Shown here piece after piece: positions 56,277-64,000 of a stretch of 64,000 bases of DNA. Origin of the DNA: Aestuariibaculum suncheonense (lineage in GTDB: Bacteria; Bacteroidota; Bacteroidia; Flavobacteriales; Flavobacteriaceae). Where the stretch lies: the NCBI RefSeq assembly GCF_014596935.1, contig NZ_JACVXC010000001.1, positions 1,228,217 through 1,292,216 of the forward strand, given 5' to 3'. Position numbers and translations under genes: made by a program. The first letter of the stretch is position 1; each line of letters opens with the position of its first letter. The notes beneath the pieces were generated by a model. It saw only the letters and a list, made by a program, of their open reading frames with translations. It was not told the origin of the DNA and made no database searches.

Positions 56277-59252
56277 TTATTTTTTTGAGGTGATTTCAAC
56301 AACACCATTTTTGGCTTTTTCTCCGTATTTGTCTATGGCAGCCTTGTCTTTTAATACGTTAATACTTTCAATGTTTTCAGGAGAGATGTTTGATAATTTA
56401 TCAGAAGGCATCTCTTTACCATCTAAAATATATATAGGTGGTTGTTGGTTAATAACAATGCTTCTGCTTTCTGATCGCGGGTTCATTTTTTTAGTAAAAC
56501 GTTCCACAGCGCCATATTTTGCTTTCTCTCCATATTGTTCTATGGCTTCTTCCGGATTTAGACTATTATAAAACGATGTCCTGAATTCATCAGAATTATT
56601 AGATTCTGTATAGTTTTCGTATGAAACTATTTTTCCATTTAAAATAAATAGGGCATCTGTGGTCACAAAATTAGAATGATCTCTTTCCAAACTTTCATCA
56701 ATAGTTAATTCTATAACTCCGTATTTAATGGCTAAACTTTTAAAGGCTTCAACAGGGTATGACAGTTTAGTTTTATTGGTATCGTTTGGTTTACCATTTA
56801 TAAGAATTAACGATTTGTTATTACTTAAATCAATTGCAGTATGTTTAAAATCATAAGAAATTAATTTTAAATTTTCTATTGTGATTTGCCAGTCCGATCT
56901 ATATTGGTATTGGGCATAGCTAAACGGTGTAATTGGTGTTTCAGTATCAATTATTAAGGTATTACTATTGCGGTTGTTTTTAAATGAGGCTTCTATGGCA
57001 GTAATTTCGTTGTTTTTATTTCGTTTAATGTTTTTAAACTCAAGAGTTGTACCTACAATTTTGGCTTGATTAATAAATTGCTCGAATTCTTTATCTGTGG
57101 TATTTTTAGATATCTTAGCCTCAAACGGATCTAAAAATTGATATAAAAGAAAATGGTTGTCATGGTCTTCAAAACTTATCGGACAAATAGGAAAACCGTT
57201 GTTACTCCAGATTTGTTTATGGCTATAATCTCCTGCTTTAAATGTTGTAGTTATGGCTGTTAATTCATTTTTATCATTATATGCAACATCAGAATATGAC
57301 ATTGAAAACCCTCGAGCTTTAAAATAGTTACTTATGGCCTCTAAATCTTTTTGCTGAGAGAATTTCGATATAAGTAATAAGGGGTGTACATCACTTTTAC
57401 GGGAATTTGGGTTAGGAGATGCTAATCTTTCTGTTAAATATTGAATAGCAAATAACTCATTATTTTTACGTTGCCCGAAAAGTATACCAGGCAGCGTGTA
57501 AGTACCATTTCCAAAGGTTTCAGTTAGGTTAGATATATTATTCTTTAGATTTACAGTTATTTGTGACAACTGGCTGAAGTTATCGGAAATTAAATTGCTA
57601 TAATTAATATCTATGCCTAATTTACTTAGTTTTAGCTTTTGATTATAAAAATGTATTGGTGTGCTTGGTATTATTAAGGGGGCAATAAATAATTGCTTAT
57701 TAAACATAAGTTCATAATTATTTATTGAAGCGTAAGGATAAATACCAGTATGGTCGCGAGCCGTTTTTATTTGCATAGGGAATATAGGGTACCCATGATT
57801 GCAAAAAGTTCCCGTACTGTGCGATGTGTCGTTTTTTAAGCTAATGGTTATATTAGTTAATTCGTTTTTAGTATTATATTCCAGATCTTTAAATTGAAAA
57901 TCAACGCCTTTATTACTCAAAATATTTTTAAAAGCAATTAAATCAGACTCAGTTGTGTTTTTTGTAATTGAGGTTAATATGTCTTCTTGCATGTTGGAGA
58001 CCAATAGCTTGTTAGAATCGTCTAATCCAACACGTATAGAAGATATTAAGTCCAAGCCATTACCAGCTCTTAAAGAATGTACTTGACCTTTGTAGTTAGC
58101 TGTTACATCTATTTGTGTTATTTGCTCATAATCGTTTCTTTCTACGTTGTCAATTTTAAGGGTGACACCGTAATTTTTAAGATCATTTATAATATTGTTT
58201 AGATCTTCTTTGGTGTTGTAATCAGAAATATATCGTGTTCTGTAATTACTAAGTTGAGTGACATCGTACGCTTGAGTTTTTGAATTTTCAACGTAAATTG
58301 TTTTTGAATTACAACTTATTAAAAACAGTAACAACATGGGAATAATTAAAACATATTTAATGAGGTTAATGTTTTTCGATTTCGATTTTTGTAACATAAG
58401 GATTCGTTTTTTGATTAATGAATTGTAAAATGTATTGGTCAAAGCCATTTGATGAGATGGTACACAGGTTTTAAGTAAAGTATATTGATAACTTTTGTTC
58501 GATTCGCTTTTATGTTGCGCAACGCTATCGGCAATGTATTCCAGATTTTGTTTTATGGCTTTATTATATAACCAGATAAGTGGATTGAACCAGAAGGCAA
58601 TAGAAATGATTTCTGATAATAAAATGTCTATGGAATGCATTTGGTTGGCATGAACTTTTTCGTGCGTAATAACTTGTCTAATTTCGGTTTCGTTAAACTG
58701 ATTGGGGTTATAAATAATCCATTTAAAAAATGAAAAAGGGGCGGCATCATTGGTTAAACGGATAACCTTGTACGGACCGGCTTTTACCGATTTATGAGTT
58801 TTTATAACCCTAAAAACAGATGATAATCTAACACTAAATCTAATGGTGAAATATAACCCCCCAAGAACATATACCATAAGAATATAATCCCAAAGGTGTA
58901 AAGAAATATTAGATATAAAAGAATCTTGTACTGGTTCTGTTAAATTTGAATTTTGAATAGGTGTTGGATTTTGTTTTGGGATGGGGTGAGTGTTTTCCTT
59001 TTGAAAATTTTGTTCTGCTAAAGATGTTTTTATTTTATCATTTGATGAAAATTCAGATGTCGATTCTGTAATTTGGGGAGCGGTATATTCTATATAATTC
59101 GGAATAATAATAAACGGACCAACTAAAGCAAAAATTAATCCTAAAAATAAAAACCACCTGTTTACCTGAAAAAAGGTTTCACGTTGTAAAATTAGTTTGT
59201 AAAACGTGTAGAAAATGGCAATTATAGCGGTTGATTTAATTAGGTATTCCAT
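56277..59252 (-). CDS. M56-family (BlaR1-like) membrane metallopeptidase sensor with repeated periplasmic modules
   Basis: The protein has 991 residues. Membrane helices (about 5-20, 33-52, 118-140, 215-230, 297-313) surround the zinc site HEKVH (197-201), with a third ligand probably Glu238 in NLEYIAD. After the last helix, a repeated module of about 45 residues or more (pattern: DL..i...l...G......d..yn..nelt.I....k) occurs at about 346-390, 430-475, 540-575 (weak), 630-672 and 715-757. Three TonB-plug-like pieces follow (LILINGK, LFILNGK and YILDGKEMP; the last two each end in YGEKA followed by K-x-G-[AV]-V-E). BlaR1-type proteins sense a periplasmic signal and trigger cleavage of BlaI. 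The gene begins 2 bp after blaI. Confidence 0.86.
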   Translation of the reverse strand: MEYLIKSTAIIAIFYTFYKLILQRETFFQVNRWFLFLGLIFALVGPFIIIPNYIEYTAPQITESTSEFSSNDKIKTSLAEQNFQKENTHPIPKQNPTPIQNSNLTEPVQDSFISNISLHLWDYILMVYVLGGLYFTIRFSVRLSSVFRVIKTHKSVKAGPYKVIRLTNDAAPFSFFKWIIYNPNQFNETEIRQVITHEKVHANQMHSIDILLSEIISIAFWFNPLIWLYNKAIKQNLEYIADSVAQHKSESNKSYQYTLLKTCVPSHQMALTNTFYNSLIKKRILMLQKSKSKNINLIKYVLIIPMLLLFLISCNSKTIYVENSKTQAYDVTQLSNYRTRYISDYNTKEDLNNIINDLKNYGVTLKIDNVERNDYEQITQIDVTANYKGQVHSLRAGNGLDLISSIRVGLDDSNKLLVSNMQEDILTSITKNTTESDLIAFKNILSNKGVDFQFKDLEYNTKNELTNITISLKNDTSHSTGTFCNHGYPIFPMQIKTARDHTGIYPYASINNYELMFNKQLFIAPLIIPSTPIHFYNQKLKLSKLGIDINYSNLISDNFSQLSQITVNLKNNISNLTETFGNGTYTLPGILFGQRKNNELFAIQYLTERLASPNPNSRKSDVHPLLLISKFSQQKDLEAISNYFKARGFSMSYSDVAYNDKNELTAITTTFKAGDYSHKQIWSNNGFPICPISFEDHDNHFLLYQFLDPFEAKISKNTTDKEFEQFINQAKIVGTTLEFKNIKRNKNNEITAIEASFKNNRNSNTLIIDTETPITPFSYAQYQYRSDWQITIENLKLISYDFKHTAIDLSNNKSLILINGKPNDTNKTKLSYPVEAFKSLAIKYGVIELTIDESLERDHSNFVTTDALFILNGKIVSYENYTESNNSDEFRTSFYNSLNPEEAIEQYGEKAKYGAVERFTKKMNPRSESRSIVINQQPPIYILDGKEMPSDKLSNISPENIESINVLKDKAAIDKYGEKAKNGVVEITSKK

Positions 59253-59254
59253 GT

Positions 59255-59617
59255 TTATTTATTATTTTTTTCTATCAAATCAATAATATCCTTTAGCTCG
59301 TCTACGCTAATTTTTTCCTCTTTAGCAAAGAACGAAACCAAGTTTTTGTAAGAGTTGTTAAAATAATTATCAAGGGCAGAGCTTAAAAACTTAGCTCGGT
59401 AGGCTTCTTTGGTTACAATAGGGAAGTATTGGTGCGTTTTGCCAAAAGCATTATAGCCCACATAGCCTTTTTCTTCCAGATGTCTAATAATAGTAGATAG
59501 CGTATTGTAATGTGGTTTGTCTTCTTTTATTTCAGCCAGTACGTCTTTAACGAAGGCTTTTTCCAGTTTCCAAAGGATGTGCATAACTTCTTCTTCTTTG
59601 TTTGTTAGTTTTTCCAT
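59255..59617 (-). CDS. BlaI/MecI-family winged-helix repressor
   Basis: From the ATG at 59617 the protein has 120 residues, typical of BlaI. A longer frame from 59656 would run into the operator-like palindrome. It has the BlaI pattern LTNKEEEVMHILWKLEKAFVKDV (within the first helices), HYNTLSTIIRHLEEKGYV and GKTHQYFPIVTKEAY. It probably represses its own operon and is inactivated after the M56 sensor, encoded 2 bp downstream, is activated. In Bacteroidota such pairs often respond to cell-envelope or other stress and not only to beta-lactams; no beta-lactamase gene is nearby. Confidence 0.92.
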   Translation of the reverse strand: MEKLTNKEEEVMHILWKLEKAFVKDVLAEIKEDKPHYNTLSTIIRHLEEKGYVGYNAFGKTHQYFPIVTKEAYRAKFLSSALDNYFNNSYKNLVSFFAKEEKISVDELKDIIDLIEKNNK

Positions 59618-59654
59618 AATAACAATTATTGTTTCTTTAAAAAGTATGTTATTC

Positions 59655-59680
59655 AAAACTATAACTATTTTTATAGTTTT
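59655..59680. promoter_or_regulatory. Probable BlaI operator
   Basis: A perfect 10-bp inverted repeat, aaaactataa-ctattt-ttatagtttt, lies 38 bp upstream of the BlaI start codon, with a further ctat copy on the right (59685-59688). BlaI/CopY-type repressors bind short palindromes in their own promoters, so this is the likely autoregulatory site. Confidence 0.65.
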
Positions 59681-59716
59681 ACAACTATTAATTTAGTTTT
59701 TGTAAGAATTTAACAT

Positions 59717-59738
59717 AAAAAAGAGGCGTAAAGCCTCT
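59717..59738 (-). terminator. Terminator after the 279-residue gene
   Basis: The arms agaggc (59722-59727) and gcctct (59733-59738) form a hairpin with a 5-nt loop. On the minus strand a T run follows. It separates the gene ending at 59768 from the BlaI promoter. Confidence 0.75.
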
Positions 59739-59767
59739 GGTTTTAATATTGTATTTTAAGATGGAAT

Positions 59768-60607
59768 TTACTTTGTTGTGGCTATTACGGCTCCGTCTTT
59801 GGCTTTGTCGCCATAAATACTCATGGCGGTTTTCGATTTTAAATGATCTACCGCTTTTAGTTTGTTTTCCTTAGCTAATTTATCAAGCGTATCGAAGTCG
59901 CTTTCCTTGCCATCAATAATGATGAGTTTATTGGTGTTGGGGTCGTCGATAAATTGAAATTGATTGGATTTTCCGTGTTCAGGATTAAAAAGCGAAGAAA
60001 AGGCTTCAGAGTCGAATTGTTCTTCCAGTTGTTTTCTTAGTTTGTCCATGTCGATATTTTGACCATTAAAAAAGAAACTTCCGTTTTCACTGTTAAAAAA
60101 GTCATTTAGGTTAAAGCCTCCAAAATTCTTTAGATTCATACCAGGAATGGAATCATTACCGAAACTAAACATGTGCATGTTTGGCCTGTTTGAAAACCCT
60201 AAAGTATTTTGGTTTAAACTGCCTTGTGAGATAAATAATGAGCCGTCTTTTCTTCCAAATGTAATTTCACTAATTGGAGAGCTACTGGAAAAGTTGCTGA
60301 TAGCCGATTCGTTATTGCCTGTTTTTAATTCAATTTTAATACCCGTTATTTCGTTTATTTCATTTCGTTCAATATTTCTAAAATTAGCGGTTATGCCATT
60401 ATCTTTAAGCATACTTTTAATATCCTCAAAATCCTTTTCGGATGTCGTTTTGTCAAGAGTTACAATAACATCAGATTGCTGATAGATTGATTTAGAAATG
60501 AGTTTAGAGGGTGTGGTTTTATGAGCAAAACTTTTTATAGAAACGAAGCATAAAATCACCGCAGCACAAAGGCTAAAAGCCATTTTTAAAGCATTTTTAG
60601 ATCTCAT
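59768..60607 (-). CDS. Secreted protein sharing the M56 sensor's periplasmic module
   Basis: The protein has 279 residues with a signal peptide (ALKMAFSLCAAVILCFVSIKSFA). Residues about 48-95 (TTSEKDFEDIKSMLKDNGI, NFRNIERNEINEITGIKIEL) match the module repeated in the M56 sensor encoded next to it. The middle is rich in Asn, Gly and Phe (MHMFSFGNDSIPGMNL, NGSFFFNGQNIDMDKL). The end is plug-like (KLIIIDGKESDF, AMSIYGDKAKDGAVIATTK) and also matches the sensor's C-terminus. No enzyme motif is seen. It may be a partner, ligand or processed substrate of the sensor, but the function is unknown. It has its own promoter region and terminator. Confidence 0.7.
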   Translation of the reverse strand: MRSKNALKMAFSLCAAVILCFVSIKSFAHKTTPSKLISKSIYQQSDVIVTLDKTTSEKDFEDIKSMLKDNGITANFRNIERNEINEITGIKIELKTGNNESAISNFSSSSPISEITFGRKDGSLFISQGSLNQNTLGFSNRPNMHMFSFGNDSIPGMNLKNFGGFNLNDFFNSENGSFFFNGQNIDMDKLRKQLEEQFDSEAFSSLFNPEHGKSNQFQFIDDPNTNKLIIIDGKESDFDTLDKLAKENKLKAVDHLKSKTAMSIYGDKAKDGAVIATTK

Positions 60608-60759
60608 AATTAGTAATTTTTAAGATTTTCTATTAAAGGTAAAACTTAATGTTTTTTGTTGAAAAAGTTTAACCAAATTTTATAGAGAAGTGTTAAGAAA
60701 TGTAAATTTAACAGTCCATAGAAATTTGCGAAATACTATCTTCGCATAAAATTTAATTT

Positions 60760-61707
60760 ATGAGTTTAGTATTAGTTCTGTTAGGATTGGCGCTTCTGGT
60801 TGTGGGTGGTGAGTTTTTAGTTCGTTCTTCGGTAGCTTTATCGTTTAAATTTAATATCTCTAAAATGGTTATCGGGATGACAGTGGTGTCGTTTGCAACC
60901 TCGGCTCCGGAATTATTGGTGAGTTTACAGGCGGCTTTATCCGGATCATCCGCGATTGCTATTAATAATGTAGTAGGTTCTAATATTGCGAATATTGGTT
61001 TAGTCCTTGGGTGTACAGCACTCGTGGGGTCTATTGCGGTCGATAAATCGTTTTATAAATTAAATTGGCCGGCCATGATGCTTTTTAGTATAGTTTTATA
61101 TTATTTTTTAAGTCAGGATGGTTTGTTATCTGCTATTGAAGGCGGTATTCTTTTTGCCGGATTGTGGTTGTTTTTAATTGTATTAATTAAATATGCTGGT
61201 AAGGATACCGAAGTAGAAGAAGTAGACGATACTTTGGCTATAGTGTCTAATTTTAAAATAGGTATTTGGTTGCTTATAGGGGCTGTAACTTTATATTATG
61301 GAAGCGAGTGGCTGGTTGAAGGCGCTAAGGATATTGCTAAATCTATAGGTGTTAGCGAAGCTGTTATAGGAGTGTCTTTAATAGCTATAGGTACAAGTGT
61401 GCCAGAACTTGCAGCATCTATAATTGCGGCAGCAAAACAGGAAAAGGCCATTTCTTTAGGAAATTTAATTGGCTCTAATATTTTTAATATCGCTTCGGTT
61501 TTAGGTTTAACTGCTATGATAAAACCGATTGAAGTTACCGAACCTTTGATATTATCACGCGATATTTTCTGGATGTTAGGTTTCGCTTTTGTATTATTGC
61601 CATTGGTATTTCTGCCAAAACGTTTTGAAATTAATAAATTAAAAGGCATGCTTTTAGTGTTAGGTTATGGAGTCTTTATGTTCTTATTATTTACTAATGG
61701 AAAATAG
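60760..61707 (+). CDS. CaCA-family calcium/sodium antiporter (YrbG-like)
   Basis: The protein has 315 residues with about 10 membrane helices. The two inverted alpha-repeats of the family are clear: VVSFATSAPELLVSLQAAL with NNVVGSNIANIGLVLG in the first half, and IAIGTSVPELAASIIAAA with GNLIGSNIFNIASVLGLTA in the second. An acidic cytoplasmic loop (DTEVEEVDDTL) separates the halves. It probably exchanges Ca2+ for Na+ at the inner membrane. The gene is monocistronic, divergent from the 279-residue gene, and ends at a shared terminator. Confidence 0.92.
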   Translation: MSLVLVLLGLALLVVGGEFLVRSSVALSFKFNISKMVIGMTVVSFATSAPELLVSLQAALSGSSAIAINNVVGSNIANIGLVLGCTALVGSIAVDKSFYKLNWPAMMLFSIVLYYFLSQDGLLSAIEGGILFAGLWLFLIVLIKYAGKDTEVEEVDDTLAIVSNFKIGIWLLIGAVTLYYGSEWLVEGAKDIAKSIGVSEAVIGVSLIAIGTSVPELAASIIAAAKQEKAISLGNLIGSNIFNIASVLGLTAMIKPIEVTEPLILSRDIFWMLGFAFVLLPLVFLPKRFEINKLKGMLLVLGYGVFMFLLFTNGK

Positions 61708-61773
61708 CCAATAGAAAGAATTTTATAAATGGTTTGTTTTGTTTCATGTCATTTATTCTAAAATAGAAGAAAT

Positions 61774-61806
61774 AAAAAAGGGTTTACAAATTGTAAACCC
61801 TTTTTT
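61774..61806. terminator. Bidirectional terminator between antiporter and GSII genes
   Basis: A perfect 16-bp inverted repeat (aaaaaagggtttacaa and its complement) has A and T runs at its ends and lies between two convergent genes. It can terminate transcription from both sides. Confidence 0.9.
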
Positions 61807-61833
61807 ATTATGAACAAATTATAAACTTTATAA

Positions 61834-62856
61834 TTAAATCTTTGCAGACTTAACCGTTTTGATAATTCTTGCAGCAATTTTGTATGGATCACCATTTGAA
61901 GCTGGACGTCTATCTTCTAACCATCCTTTGTATCCTCTTTCTACAGTTGCGATTGGAATACGGATTGAAGCCCCACGGTCTGATACTCCAAAAGAGAAAT
62001 CGTTGATAGAAGCTGTCTCGTGCTTACCAGTTAAACGTTGATCGTTAAACTCACCGTAAACTTCAATGTGCTCTTTTACTACCGGACGGAAAGCCTCACA
62101 AATTTTATCGTAAGTCGCTTTATCTCCACAAGTTCTTAATGTTGTGTTAGAGAAGTTAGCGTGCATACCAGAACCATTCCAGTCCATATCTTTACCTAGT
62201 GGTTTTGGGTGGTACTCAATGTAGTATCCGTACTTTTCAGTTAAACGGTCTAATAAGTATCTAGCAACCCAGATTTCGTCACCAGCTTGTTTTGCTCCTT
62301 TAGCAAATAATTGGAATTCCCATTGTCCACAAGCAACCTCTTGGTTAATACCTTCGAAGTTTAATCCTGCTTCAATACATAAATCAGCATGCTCTTCTAC
62401 TAAATCTCTACCGTGAGTGTTTAAACCACCAACAGAACAGTAGTACATACCTTGAGGTTTAGGGTAACCACCTACCGGGAATCCTAAAGGCAATTGAGTT
62501 TTAGTATCCATAATGAAATACTCTTGCTCAAAACCAAACCAGAAATCATCATCCTCATCATCAATTGTCGCTCTACCGTTAGATACGTGAGGAGTTCCAT
62601 CAGGATTTAAAACTTCAGTCATTACTAAGTATCCGTTAATACGATCTGGATCTGGATAAATAGCAACTGGCTTTAAAATACAGTCAGAAGAACCACCTTC
62701 AGCTTGCTTCGTTGAAGACCCGTCGAAAGACCAGTTTCCAATTTCTTCAAGAGTTCCTTTAAAGTCCTCATGTTCTTCTACTTTAGTTTTACTTCTCATG
62801 TTTTGGGTAGGGAAATATCCATCTAACCAAATGTATTCTAGCTTAATTTTTGCCAT
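61834..62856 (-). CDS. glnII: Glutamine synthetase, type II (eukaryote-like)
   Basis: The protein has 340 residues, the length of GSII and shorter than the 450-residue GSI. Characteristic stretches are WSFDGSSTKQAEGGSSDCIL, WFGFEQEYFIMD, GQWEFQLF, MDWNGSGMHANFSN and RLTGKHETASINDFSFGVSD followed by RGASIRIP. It makes glutamine from glutamate and ammonium with ATP in the cytosol. It has no Tyr-adenylylation loop of the GSI kind. It is divergent from the GSIII gene, with a 257-bp spacer between the start codons that probably holds both promoters. Confidence 0.94.
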   Translation of the reverse strand: MAKIKLEYIWLDGYFPTQNMRSKTKVEEHEDFKGTLEEIGNWSFDGSSTKQAEGGSSDCILKPVAIYPDPDRINGYLVMTEVLNPDGTPHVSNGRATIDDEDDDFWFGFEQEYFIMDTKTQLPLGFPVGGYPKPQGMYYCSVGGLNTHGRDLVEEHADLCIEAGLNFEGINQEVACGQWEFQLFAKGAKQAGDEIWVARYLLDRLTEKYGYYIEYHPKPLGKDMDWNGSGMHANFSNTTLRTCGDKATYDKICEAFRPVVKEHIEVYGEFNDQRLTGKHETASINDFSFGVSDRGASIRIPIATVERGYKGWLEDRRPASNGDPYKIAARIIKTVKSAKI

Positions 62857-63113
62857 AATAAATATTTTATAAAATGATAATATTGATATTTAACGCAAAT
62901 ATATATTTTTATTTTAGACTTTGTATTTTACAGGGGTGTTTTCCGAAAACTTAAACTTATTTTTATTTACACCCCATTTTTTTAAGGTATCCATTAAAAA
63001 AACTATATTATTTTATACTAAAACTGAAAAATTCTTAAATGTTAAATAACAGGAAATATTAAGGATATTCTTATTTTTGCGAAAAATAGTTTCAATTTAA
63101 TTACATACATACA

Positions 63114-64000
63114 ATGCCAACATTACGATTTCATGCTGTAAAAGAATCGCTGTCTAATAAACCGATTGTGGTCGAAGAGAAGGAACGTCGTTCCGTATTA
63201 TTTGGTCAGAATGTTTTTAATGAAAACACCATGCGTCAATATTTAACTAAAGATGCGTTTAAAGGTGTTATGAATGCTGTAAAATACGGAAAGAAGATAG
63301 ATCGAAGTATTGCAGATCAAGTATCGTCTTCAATGAAAGACTGGGCATTATCTAAAGGAGTAACACACTATACACACTGGTTTCAGCCCTTAACAGGAAC
63401 AACAGCCGAAAAACATGATGCGTTTTTTGAAACCGTAGGCGATGGTATTGCTATTGAGAAATTCGGTGGCGACCAATTAGTACAACAAGAGCCAGATGCA
63501 TCTAGTTTTCCGCACGGCGGCATTCGAAATACATTTGAAGCACGAGGGTATACTGCCTGGGATCCAACATCGCCAGCCTTTATATATGGTACTACTTTAT
63601 GTATACCCACCATATTCGTGGCGTATACCGGTGAAGCCTTAGATTATAAAACACCGTTATTAAGAGCGTTACAAGCCGTTGATGCAGCGGCAACCGAAGT
63701 GTGTAAATACTTCGATAAAAACGTTAAAAAAGTAACATCGTCTTTAGGCTGGGAACAGGAATATTTTTTAATAGACAAGGCTTTAGCGACAAGCAGACCG
63801 GATATCACATTAACAGGAAGAACTTTATTGGGGCATTCTTCAGCAAAAGGGCAGCAGTTGGATGATCATTATTTTGGTTCCATTCCAACACGGGCATTTA
63901 ATTTTATGCGTGAGTTGGAAACCGAATGTATGCTTTTAGGTATTCCGGTAAAAACCAGACATAATGAGGTGGCGCCTAATCAGTTTGAGGTAGCTCCTAT
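63114..64000 (+). CDS. glnN: Glutamine synthetase type III, N-terminal part
   Basis: The gene runs off the right edge; 295 of about 730 residues are present. The start ATG is at 63114, giving [19 protein letters not shown] signatures are visible: [59 protein letters not shown] and [12 protein letters not shown], then [22 protein letters not shown] is the large dodecameric form common in Bacteroidota and cyanobacteria. A possible -7 box, TATTTTTG, is at 63072-63079. Having GSII and GSIII side by side gives two routes for ammonium assimilation. Confidence 0.95.
   Translation, partial: MPTLRFHAVKESLSNKPIVVEEKERRSVLFGQNVFNENTMRQYLTKDAFKGVMNAVKYGKKIDRSIADQVSSSMKDWALSKGVTHYTHWFQPLTGTTAEKHDAFFETVGDGIAIEKFGGDQLVQQEPDASSFPHGGIRNTFEARGYTAWDPTSPAFIYGTTLCIPTIFVAYTGEALDYKTPLLRALQAVDAAATEVCKYFDKNVKKVTSSLGWEQEYFLIDKALATSRPDITLTGRTLLGHSSAKGQQLDDHYFGSIPTRAFNFMRELETECMLLGIPVKTRHNEVAPNQFEVAP

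Noticed and set aside
60147-60482. 111-codon plus-strand frame
   Set aside because: It is antisense to the 279-residue secreted protein, whose module matches the M56 sensor.
61296-61649. 117-codon minus-strand frame
   Set aside because: It is antisense to the second alpha-repeat of the Ca2+/Na+ antiporter.

Overview
The window is AT-rich chromosomal DNA from a member of the Bacteroidota, most likely a marine-type flavobacterium (Flavobacteriaceae). The evidence is two SusC/SusD pairs, many proteins with type IX secretion (T9SS) C-terminal sorting domains, promoter boxes of the Bacteroidota type (TANNTTTG), a eukaryote-like glutamine synthetase beside a type III glutamine synthetase, and a 50-residue protein of a kind typical of flavobacteria. 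No tRNA, rRNA, CRISPR array, insertion sequence or phage gene was recognised.

Positions 1-39335 form a large polysaccharide utilization locus (PUL 1). It begins with the tail of a GH88 unsaturated glucuronyl hydrolase. Next comes a plus-strand series: a GH2 beta-galactosidase-like enzyme, SusC, SusD, two surface lipoproteins, GH16, a lipoprotein with an HExxH motif, three GH43-type proteins (two with tandem GH43 domains), a GH27 enzyme and another GH43-like enzyme. On the minus strand are a T9SS-secreted probable carbohydrate-binding protein and a 1200-residue LamG/Ig/GH43/GH43 protein. A second plus-strand block holds a GH128-like enzyme and a three-gene unit: a clan GH-A enzyme with a ricin lectin, a DUF2264 protein, and an FG-GAP/ASPIC protein fused to a vanadium-haloperoxidase-like domain. 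The enzyme set (GH2, GH16, many GH43, a GH27 with an Ile that suggests beta-L-arabinopyranosidase, GH88) fits a branched arabinogalactan-like glycan. The substrate is inferred, not shown. No sulfatase is present.

The most notable regulatory observation is a pair of 17-bp direct repeats, 22 bp apart, upstream of four PUL 1 transcription units (near 361, 23553, 27335 and 30379). In all four, a -7-like box starts exactly 19 bp after the second repeat, so the second repeat covers the usual -33 position. This looks like a shared activator site with the geometry of AraC-type half-sites.

Positions 39404-40494 hold a nitroreductase-family gene divergent from an HxlR regulator. PUL 2 (40583-51950) has a membrane-anchored propeller/Y_Y_Y sensor joined directly to an AraC DNA-binding domain with no histidine kinase, a second SusC/SusD pair, and an NPCBM enzyme resembling clan GH-D. 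A TonB-dependent receptor and a PepSY membrane protein (52132-55618) look like an iron/siderophore uptake pair.

The right end is mostly housekeeping or stress genes: a 50-residue protein; a BlaI repressor and M56 (BlaR1-like) sensor pair whose sensor carries repeated periplasmic modules also found in the neighbouring secreted protein; a Ca2+/Na+ antiporter; and divergent GSII and GSIII glutamine synthetase genes, the latter cut by the window edge.
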